A DNA stretch of 64,000 bases from Anaerolineae bacterium (GTDB lineage: Bacteria > Chloroflexota > Anaerolineae > Anaerolineales > Anaerolineaceae). Of the stretch, positions 7,781-16,089 are shown one piece after another. The DNA lies in assembly GCA_013314735.1 (NCBI GenBank), contig JABUFD010000003.1, positions 434,001 to 498,000 on the forward strand, in the 5' to 3' direction. The translations under genes and the position numbers were made by a program. Every line of letters starts with the position of its first letter. The first letter of the stretch is position 1. The notes under the pieces were generated by a model. The model saw only the letters and a list, made by a program, of their open reading frames with translations. It was not told where the DNA came from and did no database searches.

Positions 7781-9616
7781 TTAATATCCTACATAGCTCC
7801 GAATTTTCGAATTCATGAATGTCATTCGGCGTGCGCCTTCATTAACAGTCAGATCGTAACGATTATAGGTCCATGCGATAAACATATCGGCAAATGCCTC
7901 TCGTCGACGATCGTATTTATCCACTTGTCTATGTTGAACCCAGATGTGTTCGCCTGCTGAAGTGCTATTATCCAAGCCAACAAGTGAAGTCCTATAAGGT
8001 TCTTCAATCCACAAATCTGAGTCAAGCCCTGTGACGCCCATATCGTTAAATACGTTTTCGGTAAGGAGTAAATGTCCCAACTCATGTACAACGAGATTTC
8101 GATTCATTAATGCTGCCATACCATTTTCACGAAATTGGGTACTGTAAAATCCATAGAAAGTAATTTCGTTAGATGGTCCTCCTAAACACTGCCCCCCAGC
8201 CCCAGCTAAACCTTTCGTAAAGGTTACATGGTCATAGGCATTAATAAATGCTTCCTGACTGCTACCAGCTCCTGTTACTTCTTGGAATCTCTTTCCAACA
8301 TCGGATACCGCAGTATGTAAAGCCACCAGTTCTGATGTTTTCCAGGTGTCCGTGGTTCCTGCCTTGATTCTCACGTTGTACTTTAACAAACCTAACCAAC
8401 TACTCGCATACGTGTCATATCCCCCACTCGCAATTTTGTTCACACCTCTTGTAAGAGGATCATCTCCCTCAATCTGTGGAATATACCCTGTTGGATCAGA
8501 TAACAATATGGGGTTGAAAAACACATAGGCATATCGGTCCCAACTAGCAGAATTTCCTGGATTGGGTACAAATGAATCCGCCTGGCAAAAGTGCGCCAAA
8601 ACGGGATCATACCAGCGCGCGACGTAGTACATCAACCCCAGTTCATCCATGTACGAACGCTGGCCAGTAAAAGTATAATCCGTGGGACTTGTGCCTGTTT
8701 CTTTGCGAACCTCACCAAACGCTGTATAACTCGTTTTGCTGTACACATCGCCATTCTCTTCCAGGATGACACTGGAAGATTGCAGGTGGTCGGTAAATAT
8801 CCAGTACAGCTCATTCGTCAGGGCGGTCCGGGTGCGCATCGCAAAACGGCCTGTACCGCCGTGGTAATACAGCACCTCGGTTTCGAGTTCGTTTTCATCC
8901 ACCCGCAGCTCGTAATACCCGCCAACATAGTAAGTGGTCACCCCATCCATCTCACTCTTGACCATGACCCCATTGCCGTCATACGTGTAGGCGATGGCGG
9001 AAAAACTCGCCATGCCTGCCGCTTCCGGCGTGGGGGAGGCTTCCGTCGTTTCGGTTGGCGTAAAGGTGGCGGAAGGCGTGGGCGTCTCCGTTTCCGTTGG
9101 AACAATCTCCTGAGTGGCGGTTGGGGTTGGCGAAGGTTCCAGCGTTTCGGTCGGGGTCGGTTCCACCGTTTCGGTGGGAGTCAACGCCAACGTCGGGGTG
9201 AGGGAAACCGCCGGCGTTTCGGTGGGGGTGGTTTCCTGGGTTTCGGGGGGGGACAACTCGGGGGTCCACGTAAGAGTGGGTTCTGCTGTTTCCGTTGGTG
9301 GAATTTCCAGCGTTTCGGTCGGGGTGAAAACCAGTGTCGCTGTCGGGGACGGTTCCGGCGTTTCCGTCAGGGTGGGTTCCGGTGTTTCGGATGGAATCGG
9401 GGTGGAAGTGAGGGTTTCCGTCGGAGTTTCGGTCACGGTCGGGGTTTCTGTGGGTTCCGGCGGAGCGGCTTCGGGTGTGGTGCGGGAAACCGCCACCAGG
9501 CGGTTCTCGTGAACATAGCTCAGGTTGTAGGTGTTGTCATCGATCACCCGCTCCACCTGGTTGCCGTTGGCATCGTATGTATATTCATTGTTGGTGAAAC
9601 TGCATTTGGTTTCCAC
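7781..9616 (-). CDS. RHS protein fragment (copy A) with PTE linker and zinc metallopeptidase tip
   Basis: 611 aa from a GTG at 9616 behind a weak GAAGGGG site. Order: a YD repeat (NEYTYDANGNQVERV and ENRLVAVSR, residues about 10-45); a Pro/Thr/Glu tract of about 160 residues; a second YD stretch (AYTYDGNGVMVKSEMDG); the core YELRVDENELETEV, TDHLQSSSVILEE, TSYTAFGEVRKE, GQRSYMDELGLMYYVARW, FFNPILLSDPTGY (to about residue 380); and a unique tip. The tip has VVHELGHLLL (first zinc His about 511) and REAFADMFIAW downstream, which may supply the third ligand, as in HExxH peptidases. It has no signal peptide and only a stub of the RHS shell, and it begins 31 bases after the galE stop, so the N-terminus has probably been lost. 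Confidence 0.78.
   Translation of the reverse strand: METKCSFTNNEYTYDANGNQVERVIDDNTYNLSYVHENRLVAVSRTTPEAAPPEPTETPTVTETPTETLTSTPIPSETPEPTLTETPEPSPTATLVFTPTETLEIPPTETAEPTLTWTPELSPPETQETTPTETPAVSLTPTLALTPTETVEPTPTETLEPSPTPTATQEIVPTETETPTPSATFTPTETTEASPTPEAAGMASFSAIAYTYDGNGVMVKSEMDGVTTYYVGGYYELRVDENELETEVLYYHGGTGRFAMRTRTALTNELYWIFTDHLQSSSVILEENGDVYSKTSYTAFGEVRKETGTSPTDYTFTGQRSYMDELGLMYYVARWYDPVLAHFCQADSFVPNPGNSASWDRYAYVFFNPILLSDPTGYIPQIEGDDPLTRGVNKIASGGYDTYASSWLGLLKYNVRIKAGTTDTWKTSELVALHTAVSDVGKRFQEVTGAGSSQEAFINAYDHVTFTKGLAGAGGQCLGGPSNEITFYGFYSTQFRENGMAALMNRNLVVHELGHLLLTENVFNDMGVTGLDSDLWIEEPYRTSLVGLDNSTSAGEHIWVQHRQVDKYDRRREAFADMFIAWTYNRYDLTVNEGARRMTFMNSKIRSYVGY
8482..8935 (-). repeat. RHS core repeat, copy A
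   Basis: From the DPTGY codons to the YELRV codons. It is the most divergent copy (FFNPILLSDPTGY in place of LWNPVRYSDPSGH) and lacks the palindromic insert, so it shows the uninterrupted state at 8666-8672. Confidence 0.75.
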
Positions 9617-9646
9617 ATGGCACCCCTTCGTGGTCCTTGCGCCCGG

Positions 9647-10660
9647 CTACTCGTAGCCCAGCACGTCCTTGCGCTTTGCCGCCCAGGTGAGGGCGTCGCG
9701 GATGCCGTCTTCGATCCCCAGTTTCGGCTCCCAGCCGATCCATTCCCTGGCGCGTTCGCAGCTGGCGTAGGAACCGCCCTGGTCGCCGGGGCGGCGTTCT
9801 TCGTCGCGCTGCGGCAGGGGTTGGCCGTAAACATGCTCAAACGCGCTCACCAGCTCGCGCACGGTCACACCCTTGCCGGTGCCCAGGTTGATCACCAGGT
9901 AATTGCTTTCGGGGTTGCCGGCGCGTTCAAACACCGCGTCAAACTGCTCGACGGCGTGGATATGCGCTTCCGCCAGGTCCCACACGTGGATATAATCGCG
10001 CACGCCCGTGCCGTCGCGGGTGGGATAATCGGTGCCGGTAATGCTGAAGTACTCATATTTCCCCAGCACGGTATCCACCATCTTGCCCAGCACCAGCGAT
10101 GGGTAGCGCACATGCAAACCGGTGCGCATGCCGGGGTCAGCGCCGATCGGGTTGAAATAGCGCAAGGCGATCCCGCGCAGGCCGTAAGCGGTGCAGAAAT
10201 CCTGCAGGATCATTTCCATCATGTACTTGGTGCGGGCATAGGGGGAAATTGGTTCCAGCTTGCTGTCCTCGGTCACCAAAAATGCATCCGTGGTGGCGTA
10301 GAGCGAAGCGGAGGAACTGAAGACCACTTTCTTGCAGCCCAGTTCGCTGAGTTTGTGAAAGAGCTTGATCGACTTGCACACGTTGTTTTCGTAGTAGTCC
10401 ATCGGCATTTCCACCGATTCCGGCACGATGATCAACGCCGCGCAGTGGATCACCGCCTCGATATCGGGGTGGTCGGCGAAGATATGCTCCAGCGCGGCTT
10501 CATCGGCGATATCCGCCTTGTAGAAGATGCGCCCGCGGGTGAATTCCGCCTTGCCGGTGATGAGCGAATCCATGATGATCGGAGTGTGCCCGTGATCGAG
10601 CAAATCCGAGCAGATCGTGCTGCCGATATATCCTGCGCCGCCGGTGACCAATACTTTCAT
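9647..10660 (-). CDS. galE: UDP-glucose 4-epimerase
   Basis: 337 aa from the ATG at 10660, chosen because it begins the Rossmann strand (MKVLVTGGAGYIGS) and sits behind AGGAGA. It interconverts UDP-glucose and UDP-galactose in the cytoplasm, using bound NAD. The short-chain dehydrogenase extended signature is complete: GGAGYIGS (7-14), SSSASLYA (115-122), catalytic YARTK with Tyr141 and Lys145, RYFNPIGADP, and YIHVWDLAEAH. It lies 200 bases downstream of a GH42 galactosidase gene on the same strand, which suits galactose use through the Leloir route. The truncated RHS array begins right after its stop. Confidence 0.93.
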   Translation of the reverse strand: MKVLVTGGAGYIGSTICSDLLDHGHTPIIMDSLITGKAEFTRGRIFYKADIADEAALEHIFADHPDIEAVIHCAALIIVPESVEMPMDYYENNVCKSIKLFHKLSELGCKKVVFSSSASLYATTDAFLVTEDSKLEPISPYARTKYMMEMILQDFCTAYGLRGIALRYFNPIGADPGMRTGLHVRYPSLVLGKMVDTVLGKYEYFSITGTDYPTRDGTGVRDYIHVWDLAEAHIHAVEQFDAVFERAGNPESNYLVINLGTGKGVTVRELVSAFEHVYGQPLPQRDEERRPGDQGGSYASCERAREWIGWEPKLGIEDGIRDALTWAAKRKDVLGYE

Positions 10661-10813
10661 GTGCATCTCCTGAACCAAGTTGCGCTGTAACGGGTACAGC
10701 ATTGTATCTATTCCCGCCAATGATAACACGGAACATAGCCGGCGGCGGGAAAATTGTGCACGCGCAGGGCCGGCGGCGGGTTGGCGCCTGCTGCCAGCCT
10801 GCGGGCCGGTGCA

Positions 10814-12850
10814 TCAATCCGCGGCTGCCGCCCCTGCCGCGGAATGGGCCACCGCCGGGGCGCGTTCCCCCAGCACCGCCACGGTGTAGCCGGGCAGGTT
10901 CACATCACCTTCGTAATCACCGCCGGTGATGTACTCGTGCTGGTTGGGCGGGAACTTCACGCGGCGCGTATCGGGGGTGGTATTGACCAGCAGCAGGAAT
11001 TTCTGGCCGGCATCGTTGATGCGTATGCACAGCTCCACCCCGGGTGGCAGGTCTTTGATGGCGGGACGGATCATCTTGAAGGTGAGGATATGGTCCACCA
11101 GCTTGCGCATGGAAACATCATCCAGCACACAGCCGATGTAGTACACCAGCCCGCGCCCCGGCAGGTGGGTGGTGACGGCCGGCTGGCCGTCGATCCAGCC
11201 GTTGAAGCTCTCAAAGCGGGCGGTTTCCACCATGCGCGCCGAGGTGGTCGTTTTCAGTTTTTCCGCCCAATACTGGGCGCTGCCGCGGAACAGGGCGGCA
11301 CTCACCGCCACGGTGCGGTCGAGGGCGTAATACTCCTCCACCTCCACCCCGGTCAGTTCCTGCAGGATGGTTCCCGGCGGGCGGGTGGGGAGCATGGCAT
11401 CACAATGGTCCTTGAAACCCGTGCGGCAGGTGATGATCGCCGTACCGCCGCCCTCGACATATTCCTTCAATCTCAGGGCGCGCGCGTCATCGATCACCGC
11501 CATATAAGGCACCACCACCACCCGGTAGGGGGCCAGGTCGGCCTCAGGTGAGATGATGTCGGTGCGGATGTTACGGTCATGGAACGGCTTGTACCAGCGG
11601 TTGAGCTCGGTGACGTAATCGAAATCCTTGTGGTGGCGCTGGTGTTCCAGCGACCAGCGGCTTTCGTAATCGTTCACAATCGCCACCGGCGGGGTTTCCA
11701 CGCGCGTTCCGGCCAGCACCGCGCCGGCCGCCGCCAGGTCATCACCCAGTTCGGTCACTTCTTCGTAGAACGGGCGCGGCAAACCGGCCTGGTCCACCAG
11801 GCTGCCGTGGTACTGTTCCTGCCCGTTGAGGGCGCTGCGCCACTGCCAGTACAGCACCGCGTCGCAGCCGTGCCCGATCGCCTGCCAGGCGAGCATGCGC
11901 GCCTCACCCTTGTTGAGCTTGTTGCTGACCGGCGCCCAGTTGACGCATGCCGGCTGGGTTTCCATCAGCCAGAAATTTTTATGCTTCATCCCGCGCATCA
12001 GGTCCCACACGGCGGCGCTGGCGGCGGCATCCACATGCCCGGAGCCAACATAGTAATCCTCCGACACCAGGTCGAGTTCCGCCGACAAGCGGTAATGGTC
12101 ATACAGCCCGAACCAGCCCATCAGGTTATGGGTGATCCATTGCGCCTGCGGGATGAACCTGCGCAGGCATTCCACCTGCAAATGCGCGTAACGGCGGTAG
12201 GCTTCGGTGACATACTGGCGGTACGCCATCATCAGGCCGGGGTTGTGCCCGCCACGCGGCAGTTCGATCTGTGTCCAATCGCTGTAGGTCTGGCTCCAGT
12301 AATCGGTGGTCCAGCGCAGGTTCAATTCTTCCAATGTGCCAAATTTTTCTTTCAGGTACGCCTGGAAATCGGCGCGGCAGTGGCCGCAGTGGCATTCCTG
12401 GTTGAATTCGTTGTCCAGCTGCCAGCCGATGATGTGCGGGTTGTCTTTGAAATGCTCCGCCATCGCTTCCACCATACGCCGCGTCAGGTCGTGATATTTC
12501 GGGCTGGAAACACAGTAATGGCAGCGGTTGCCGAACTGCTGCGGGCGGCCGGTAGCATCGACCCGCACAATTTCGGGGTAGCACTGCACCATCCACGCCG
12601 GCGGGGCCGCGGTGGGTGTGCCCATCACGGTGGCGATCCCGGCCTGGGCCAGCATCGCAATCGCGCGGTCCATCCATTCAAAGGCAAAGCGGCCTTCCTC
12701 CGGTTCAAAGCGCGACCAGGCGAACTCGCCCATCCGCACCACGGTAAAACCCGCCGCCTTCATCAGGGCGATATCCTCCGCCCAGCGTTCCTGCGGCCAG
12801 TGTTCGGGGTAATACGCCGCCCCCAGGTGCAATTTGTCGATTCCGTGCAT
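10814..12850 (-). CDS. Beta-galactosidase, glycoside hydrolase family 42
   Basis: 678 aa from the ATG at 12850. The ATG four codons earlier lies in the GGAGG ribosome site and is rejected. It hydrolyses terminal beta-galactosides, probably in the cytoplasm since no signal peptide is present. The GH42 TIM barrel shows the acid/base Glu148 in GWQLDNEFN and the nucleophile Glu297 in FWLMETQPA. The family's metal site is suggested by cysteines at about 110, 153, 155 and 158 (NRCHYC, CHCGHC). The middle trimerisation domain (VVVVPYMAVIDD, GGGTAIITCRTG) and a C-terminal beta domain follow. Length is normal. An Ala-rich tail (AAGAAAAD) ends the protein. Neighbouring galE would handle the released galactose. 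Confidence 0.92.
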   Translation of the reverse strand: MHGIDKLHLGAAYYPEHWPQERWAEDIALMKAAGFTVVRMGEFAWSRFEPEEGRFAFEWMDRAIAMLAQAGIATVMGTPTAAPPAWMVQCYPEIVRVDATGRPQQFGNRCHYCVSSPKYHDLTRRMVEAMAEHFKDNPHIIGWQLDNEFNQECHCGHCRADFQAYLKEKFGTLEELNLRWTTDYWSQTYSDWTQIELPRGGHNPGLMMAYRQYVTEAYRRYAHLQVECLRRFIPQAQWITHNLMGWFGLYDHYRLSAELDLVSEDYYVGSGHVDAAASAAVWDLMRGMKHKNFWLMETQPACVNWAPVSNKLNKGEARMLAWQAIGHGCDAVLYWQWRSALNGQEQYHGSLVDQAGLPRPFYEEVTELGDDLAAAGAVLAGTRVETPPVAIVNDYESRWSLEHQRHHKDFDYVTELNRWYKPFHDRNIRTDIISPEADLAPYRVVVVPYMAVIDDARALRLKEYVEGGGTAIITCRTGFKDHCDAMLPTRPPGTILQELTGVEVEEYYALDRTVAVSAALFRGSAQYWAEKLKTTTSARMVETARFESFNGWIDGQPAVTTHLPGRGLVYYIGCVLDDVSMRKLVDHILTFKMIRPAIKDLPPGVELCIRINDAGQKFLLLVNTTPDTRRVKFPPNQHEYITGGDYEGDVNLPGYTVAVLGERAPAVAHSAAGAAAAD

Positions 12851-12949
12851 GATAACCTCCATCTCAACCAGGCATCTGTCCCGCAGCGGGACCCAGGAGC
12901 GATGCCTCCGCCCTCCCCGGGCTGCGCATGCTGCCTGCAGCCATAATTG

Positions 12950-12974
12950 TACCCCGGGAGTGGTTCCCGGGGTA
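12950..12974 (-). terminator. Hairpin downstream of the DUF2202 gene
   Basis: Perfect 10-base arms TACCCCGGGA / TCCCGGGGTA with a five-base loop, 40 bases past the DUF2202 stop and 100 bases before the GH42 start. There is no T-run after it on the minus strand, so it may be a 3' stabilising hairpin rather than a true intrinsic terminator. Confidence 0.4.
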
Positions 12975-13013
12975 CTGGTTGATGCTGATATTGGTTGGAT
13001 CTGGGATCAGGCT

Positions 13014-13682
13014 TCAGTCATTCAGGTACGACTGGAAGGAAACCAGGTGGTTGTTGAGGGATGCTTTTTGCAGGTTGGTGTACACGCGCACCAGGTCAGC
13101 GTGGGTCACATCGGCCATCAATTCATCATACAGGGCGGCGTCAGCGGTTTCAGCGTCAATTCCGGCCTGGTAGGCTTCGTCCAGCGTGCTGAAGGTGGGG
13201 AAATTATAGATCGAGGGATCGAAGGCGGGGAAGGCAATCCCGTACTTTTCCGCCTGGCGGATGAGGGTATTGGCATGCACCTGCTCGGAGGCGGCAATTT
13301 CCGCGAACGGAGCCACATCCCCGAAGGTCACCATCATCGACTGGTACAGCGCCAGGGCTTTGTATTCTTCTTCGATCGCCAGCACCAGTCCGGCAGCTTC
13401 CGCTTCGCTCAGGGGAGCGAGGGCATAGCCGGCTCCGGCATTCATCCCACGCCCCATCACGGCGCTTTCCAACCAGCGGCCGCCGGCATTGCTGCCCAGG
13501 TTCACCTGCGGTTCCCCATCCAGGTCACAGATGCCATCGCCATCAGGGCGATCATCGGGATCATTGTTGGGGCCGCGGTAGGCATCGTAGGAGGCGGAGA
13601 CCGTACCCACCGGGCTGAACGCCATCAGCGCCAGCGAGAGGACACTCAAAACAGCAACGGCTACGAACAAATTCTTTTTCAT
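13014..13682 (-). CDS. Secreted DUF2202 (ferritin-like) protein
   Basis: 222 aa. A cleavable signal peptide (MKKNLFVAVAVLSVLSLALM, likely cut after VSA at about residue 30) precedes a short Asp/Pro-rich segment (NNDPDDRPDGDGICDLDGEP) that could bind calcium. Then comes a DUF2202 four-helix domain: LSEAEAAGLVLAIEEEYKAL (about 91-110), GDVAPFAEIAASEQVHANTL (121-140) and HADLVRVYTNLQKASLNNHL near the end. The Glu/His residues in those helices match ferritin-like metal positions, but no function has been established for the family that I know of. The ATG at 13682 follows AAGGAG. It appears monocistronic with its own 3' hairpin. Confidence 0.85.
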   Translation of the reverse strand: MKKNLFVAVAVLSVLSLALMAFSPVGTVSASYDAYRGPNNDPDDRPDGDGICDLDGEPQVNLGSNAGGRWLESAVMGRGMNAGAGYALAPLSEAEAAGLVLAIEEEYKALALYQSMMVTFGDVAPFAEIAASEQVHANTLIRQAEKYGIAFPAFDPSIYNFPTFSTLDEAYQAGIDAETADAALYDELMADVTHADLVRVYTNLQKASLNNHLVSFQSYLND

Positions 13683-13813
13683 TGTTAAATTCTCCTTGAA
13701 ATACTAATTTTTATATTCAATTGCTTGAATGTCCTTAGTATAGCCGGGCATTGTAATGCCCCGGTAACTTCAAGGTAAAGAGCATGTAAAGAATCCCGCA
13801 GCAGGGAAGGCGG

Positions 13814-14806
13814 TCAGGAGCGGAAGCGTTTTGGCTTTTCGGTCCACAGCACCTGGCGCGCGGGGGGGAATGCCGCCAGGTGGTCGGCCAGCAGGGCTTC
13901 GGCGCTGGCCTTGAGGGCGGCATAGAACGCGGCGGCATCCGCCGGGCTGCCGCCTTCTGCGCGGAGAGACTTGCCGATGCTGACCTTGAGGCGGAAGCGC
14001 GGCCCGTGCAGGAACACCATCAGCATTACCTGCAAAAACTCCGCCAGGCGCTGCCGGTCGACGCGTATCTTCTGCGCCTGCACCAGTGGATTGCGGAACA
14101 GGAACCCCTCTCCAATCGCCTGGCTGCTGATCACCGGCACCACCTGCAGCCCCGGCACCTTGCGCAGGAACACTTCCAGGCTCTGCGACCAGCGCCCGAT
14201 GTGCTCCACCGGGTTGGAAAAGTAATGCGGATCGGGGTCGATGCTGCCGGTGGGGAACAGCAGCAGCATCCCGCCCTGTTGCAGGTGCGCCAGGGCCTCC
14301 TTCAGCGCGGCAAAACGGGCGCGCGCGTCATCCGGCAGGTCGATCAGGTAGCGCCGCGCTTCGGGCAGGCGCTGCAGGAAATCGACCTCACTGGAGATGA
14401 TCTTGAGGTCATCGCGCCCGGCGTGCCCGGCAATGGCAATGAAATCCATCCCGCCGGGATGGTTGGCGGCGAGGATCAACGGGCCGCTGCGGGGAATGTT
14501 GTCCGCCCCGCGCACCGCCATCTGCGTGAAGAACAGCGGGAAAACCCGTCTTGAAGCGCCATCGGCGCCGAGATATTTCGAGGAAGTATCGAATTCGACC
14601 AGGATGCGGGTGAAGCGGCGCGCCGCCGGGGTCAGCAGCCGCCGCAGCAGCGCGGCCATGCGCCCGCTGCGGTTGAGCTTTTTGACCGCCCGCAGGATCT
14701 CCTCCACCACCAGCGGCGTCAGCGCCGCCACCTGCGGGTCAATTTCCGCCGGGTTCAGCCAGGCAGCATCGGCAATATCATGGGAGGGCGAGGTTGTATT
14801 CGGCAC
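13814..14806 (-). CDS. PlsC-type phospholipid/glycerol acyltransferase
   Basis: 330 aa from a GTG at 14806. The acyltransferase HX4D motif is NHPGGMD (about residues 114-120), followed by the glycerophosphate-binding block around LLLFPTGSIDPDPHYF and a later VVPVISSQAIG. These enzymes transfer acyl chains to lysophosphatidic acid or related acceptors at the membrane. About 75 residues precede the usual domain, and there is no clear membrane helix, so the exact acceptor cannot be named. It is transcribed divergently from azlC, sharing a 180-base upstream region. The C-terminal tail is basic (TEKPKRFRS). Confidence 0.75.
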   Translation of the reverse strand: MPNTTSPSHDIADAAWLNPAEIDPQVAALTPLVVEEILRAVKKLNRSGRMAALLRRLLTPAARRFTRILVEFDTSSKYLGADGASRRVFPLFFTQMAVRGADNIPRSGPLILAANHPGGMDFIAIAGHAGRDDLKIISSEVDFLQRLPEARRYLIDLPDDARARFAALKEALAHLQQGGMLLLFPTGSIDPDPHYFSNPVEHIGRWSQSLEVFLRKVPGLQVVPVISSQAIGEGFLFRNPLVQAQKIRVDRQRLAEFLQVMLMVFLHGPRFRLKVSIGKSLRAEGGSPADAAAFYAALKASAEALLADHLAAFPPARQVLWTEKPKRFRS

Positions 14807-14935
14807 AGGCTTATTCTACCCAACTTGCGCCCGGCAAGTCAACCAGCCGGCAGGGGCTGCCCCCGCGAACACACAGACCCGGAAAGTCGCCACAGACTGG
14901 CGGCGCTTTTTCCATTCCCCGCAGCCATTTTCTCA

Positions 14936-14944
14936 TGATACAAT
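14936..14944 (+). promoter_or_regulatory. Possible extended -10 promoter for azlCD
   Basis: TGATACAAT has a TGn extension followed by a -10-like hexamer (14939-14944), 42 bases upstream of the azlC ATG. There is no recognisable -35. No transcript evidence is available. Confidence 0.3.
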
Positions 14945-14985
14945 CATGCGATTATCGTCAGATTTTTGTTACTGGTGCCCCCCGC

Positions 14986-15720
14986 ATGCAAACCTCCCGC
15001 CCTGCCGAAAAACCATCCCCCCTGCCCCACGCCGAATGGCTGGCCGGCATCACCCGCGCCGTACCGGTGATGCTGGGGTATGTCACCGTCGGCTTTGCCT
15101 ATGGCGTCCTGGCGCAGGATGCCGGGTTGTCTTTGTTCAACGGCGTGCTGATGTCGCTGGCGGTGTACGCCGGTTCGGCACAGCTGATCGGCGCCGGGAT
15201 GTTTGCCATGGCAGCGCACCCGCTCTCGATCATCCTGACCACCTTCATCGTCAACCTGCGCCACCTGCTCATGTCCGCCGCCATCGCCCCGCGCTTGCGC
15301 GATGCCGCAGTACCCTGGACACGGGCCGAGATCACCCTGTTCGGCCTGGAACTGACCGATGAAACTTTCGCCCTGCATGCCAGCACCTTCGCCCGTGAAA
15401 CCCCCTCCAAAGCCAGCCTGTTTGCCAGCAACGCCGCCTCACAGCTGTCGTGGATCATCGGCAGCGCGCTGGGGATGCTGGCCGGTTCCCTCATCGGCGA
15501 TATCCGCCCCTTCGGACTCGATTTTGTGTTGTCCGCCATGTTCATCGCCCTGATCTTTATGCAGCTGCAGCACCGCCGCCAGTTGTTGATTGCCGTACTG
15601 GCCGGGCTGCTTTCCATGCTGCTGCTGGCGGGTGGAATGGCACAATGGAACGTGATCCTCGCCACCGTGGCGACTGCCGCGGTCGGTGTGCTGCTGGAGG
15701 AACCATGGAAAGCGGACTGA
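14986..15720 (+). CDS. azlC: AzlC family branched-chain amino acid exporter, large subunit
   Basis: 244 aa from the ATG at 14986. The frame is open further upstream, but that stretch reads as non-conserved Arg/Pro-rich sequence. AzlC with AzlD exports branched-chain amino acids. The family is recognisable by GITRAVPVMLGYVTVGFAYG, MSLAVYAGSAQLIGAGMF and IVNLRHLLMSAAIAPRL, with about five or six membrane segments. The ribosome site at this ATG is weak. The azlD start lies inside its last codons (16-base overlap), typical of this pair. Confidence 0.9.
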   Translation: MQTSRPAEKPSPLPHAEWLAGITRAVPVMLGYVTVGFAYGVLAQDAGLSLFNGVLMSLAVYAGSAQLIGAGMFAMAAHPLSIILTTFIVNLRHLLMSAAIAPRLRDAAVPWTRAEITLFGLELTDETFALHASTFARETPSKASLFASNAASQLSWIIGSALGMLAGSLIGDIRPFGLDFVLSAMFIALIFMQLQHRRQLLIAVLAGLLSMLLLAGGMAQWNVILATVATAAVGVLLEEPWKAD

Positions 15721-16031
15721 CCGATACCCTCACCATCATCGGGATGATGCTGGTCACCGCCCCGGTGCGCGTGCTGCCGCTGCTGGTGCTCAGCCAGCGC
15801 CGCCTGCCGCGCGTGCTGGAACGCTGGCTGGCGTATGTGCCGGTGGCCGTGCTGGCCGCGATGCTCTTTCCTTCCATCTTCATGCCGGAAGGTTCCCTGG
15901 CGCTGCGCCCGGACAACCTTTTCCTGTGGGCGGCCCTGCCGGCCGGGCTGGTGGCGTGGAAAACCCGCGCCCTGTTCCCGCCCGTGCTGACCGGGGTGGC
16001 CGTCCTGGCGCTGCTGCGGCTGTTCGTTTAG
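15705..16031 (+). CDS. azlD: AzlD family branched-chain amino acid exporter, small subunit
   Basis: 108 aa from the ATG at 15705, behind GGAGG and overlapping the end of azlC by 16 bases. Three or four hydrophobic segments: LTIIGMMLVTAPVRVLPLLV, YVPVAVLAAMLFPSIF and the last 30 residues. VRVLPLLVLSQRRLPRVLER is the usual AzlD N-terminal block. It works with AzlC as a two-component exporter in the cytoplasmic membrane. Confidence 0.9.
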   Translation: MESGLTDTLTIIGMMLVTAPVRVLPLLVLSQRRLPRVLERWLAYVPVAVLAAMLFPSIFMPEGSLALRPDNLFLWAALPAGLVAWKTRALFPPVLTGVAVLALLRLFV

Positions 16032-16052
16032 CGCGCGCCGGCAGGACTTCTC

Positions 16053-16061
16053 TGTTATACT
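16053..16061 (+). promoter_or_regulatory. Possible extended -10 promoter for the MFS gene
   Basis: TGTTATACT gives a TGn extension and TATACT at 16056-16061, 29 bases before the MFS start codon. There is no clear -35 hexamer. Confidence 0.3.
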
Positions 16062-16089
16062 GTATCCATTCCAACCCTGAAGGAACCCC

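Noticed and set aside
9050-9480. Apparent tandem repeat or minisatellite
   Set aside because: The repetition is irregular and follows codons for a Pro/Thr/Glu linker; it is coding low complexity, not a CRISPR or satellite array.
8591-10690. Long plus-strand open frame (about 700 codons) opposite the RHS and galE genes
   Set aside because: Gly/Arg/Phe-rich low-complexity translation that mirrors the PTE linker and galE codons; no domain, and two better genes lie on the other strand.
11579-12946. Long plus-strand frame opposite the GH42 gene
   Set aside because: Antisense of a complete glycosidase with intact catalytic residues; the translation shows no family.
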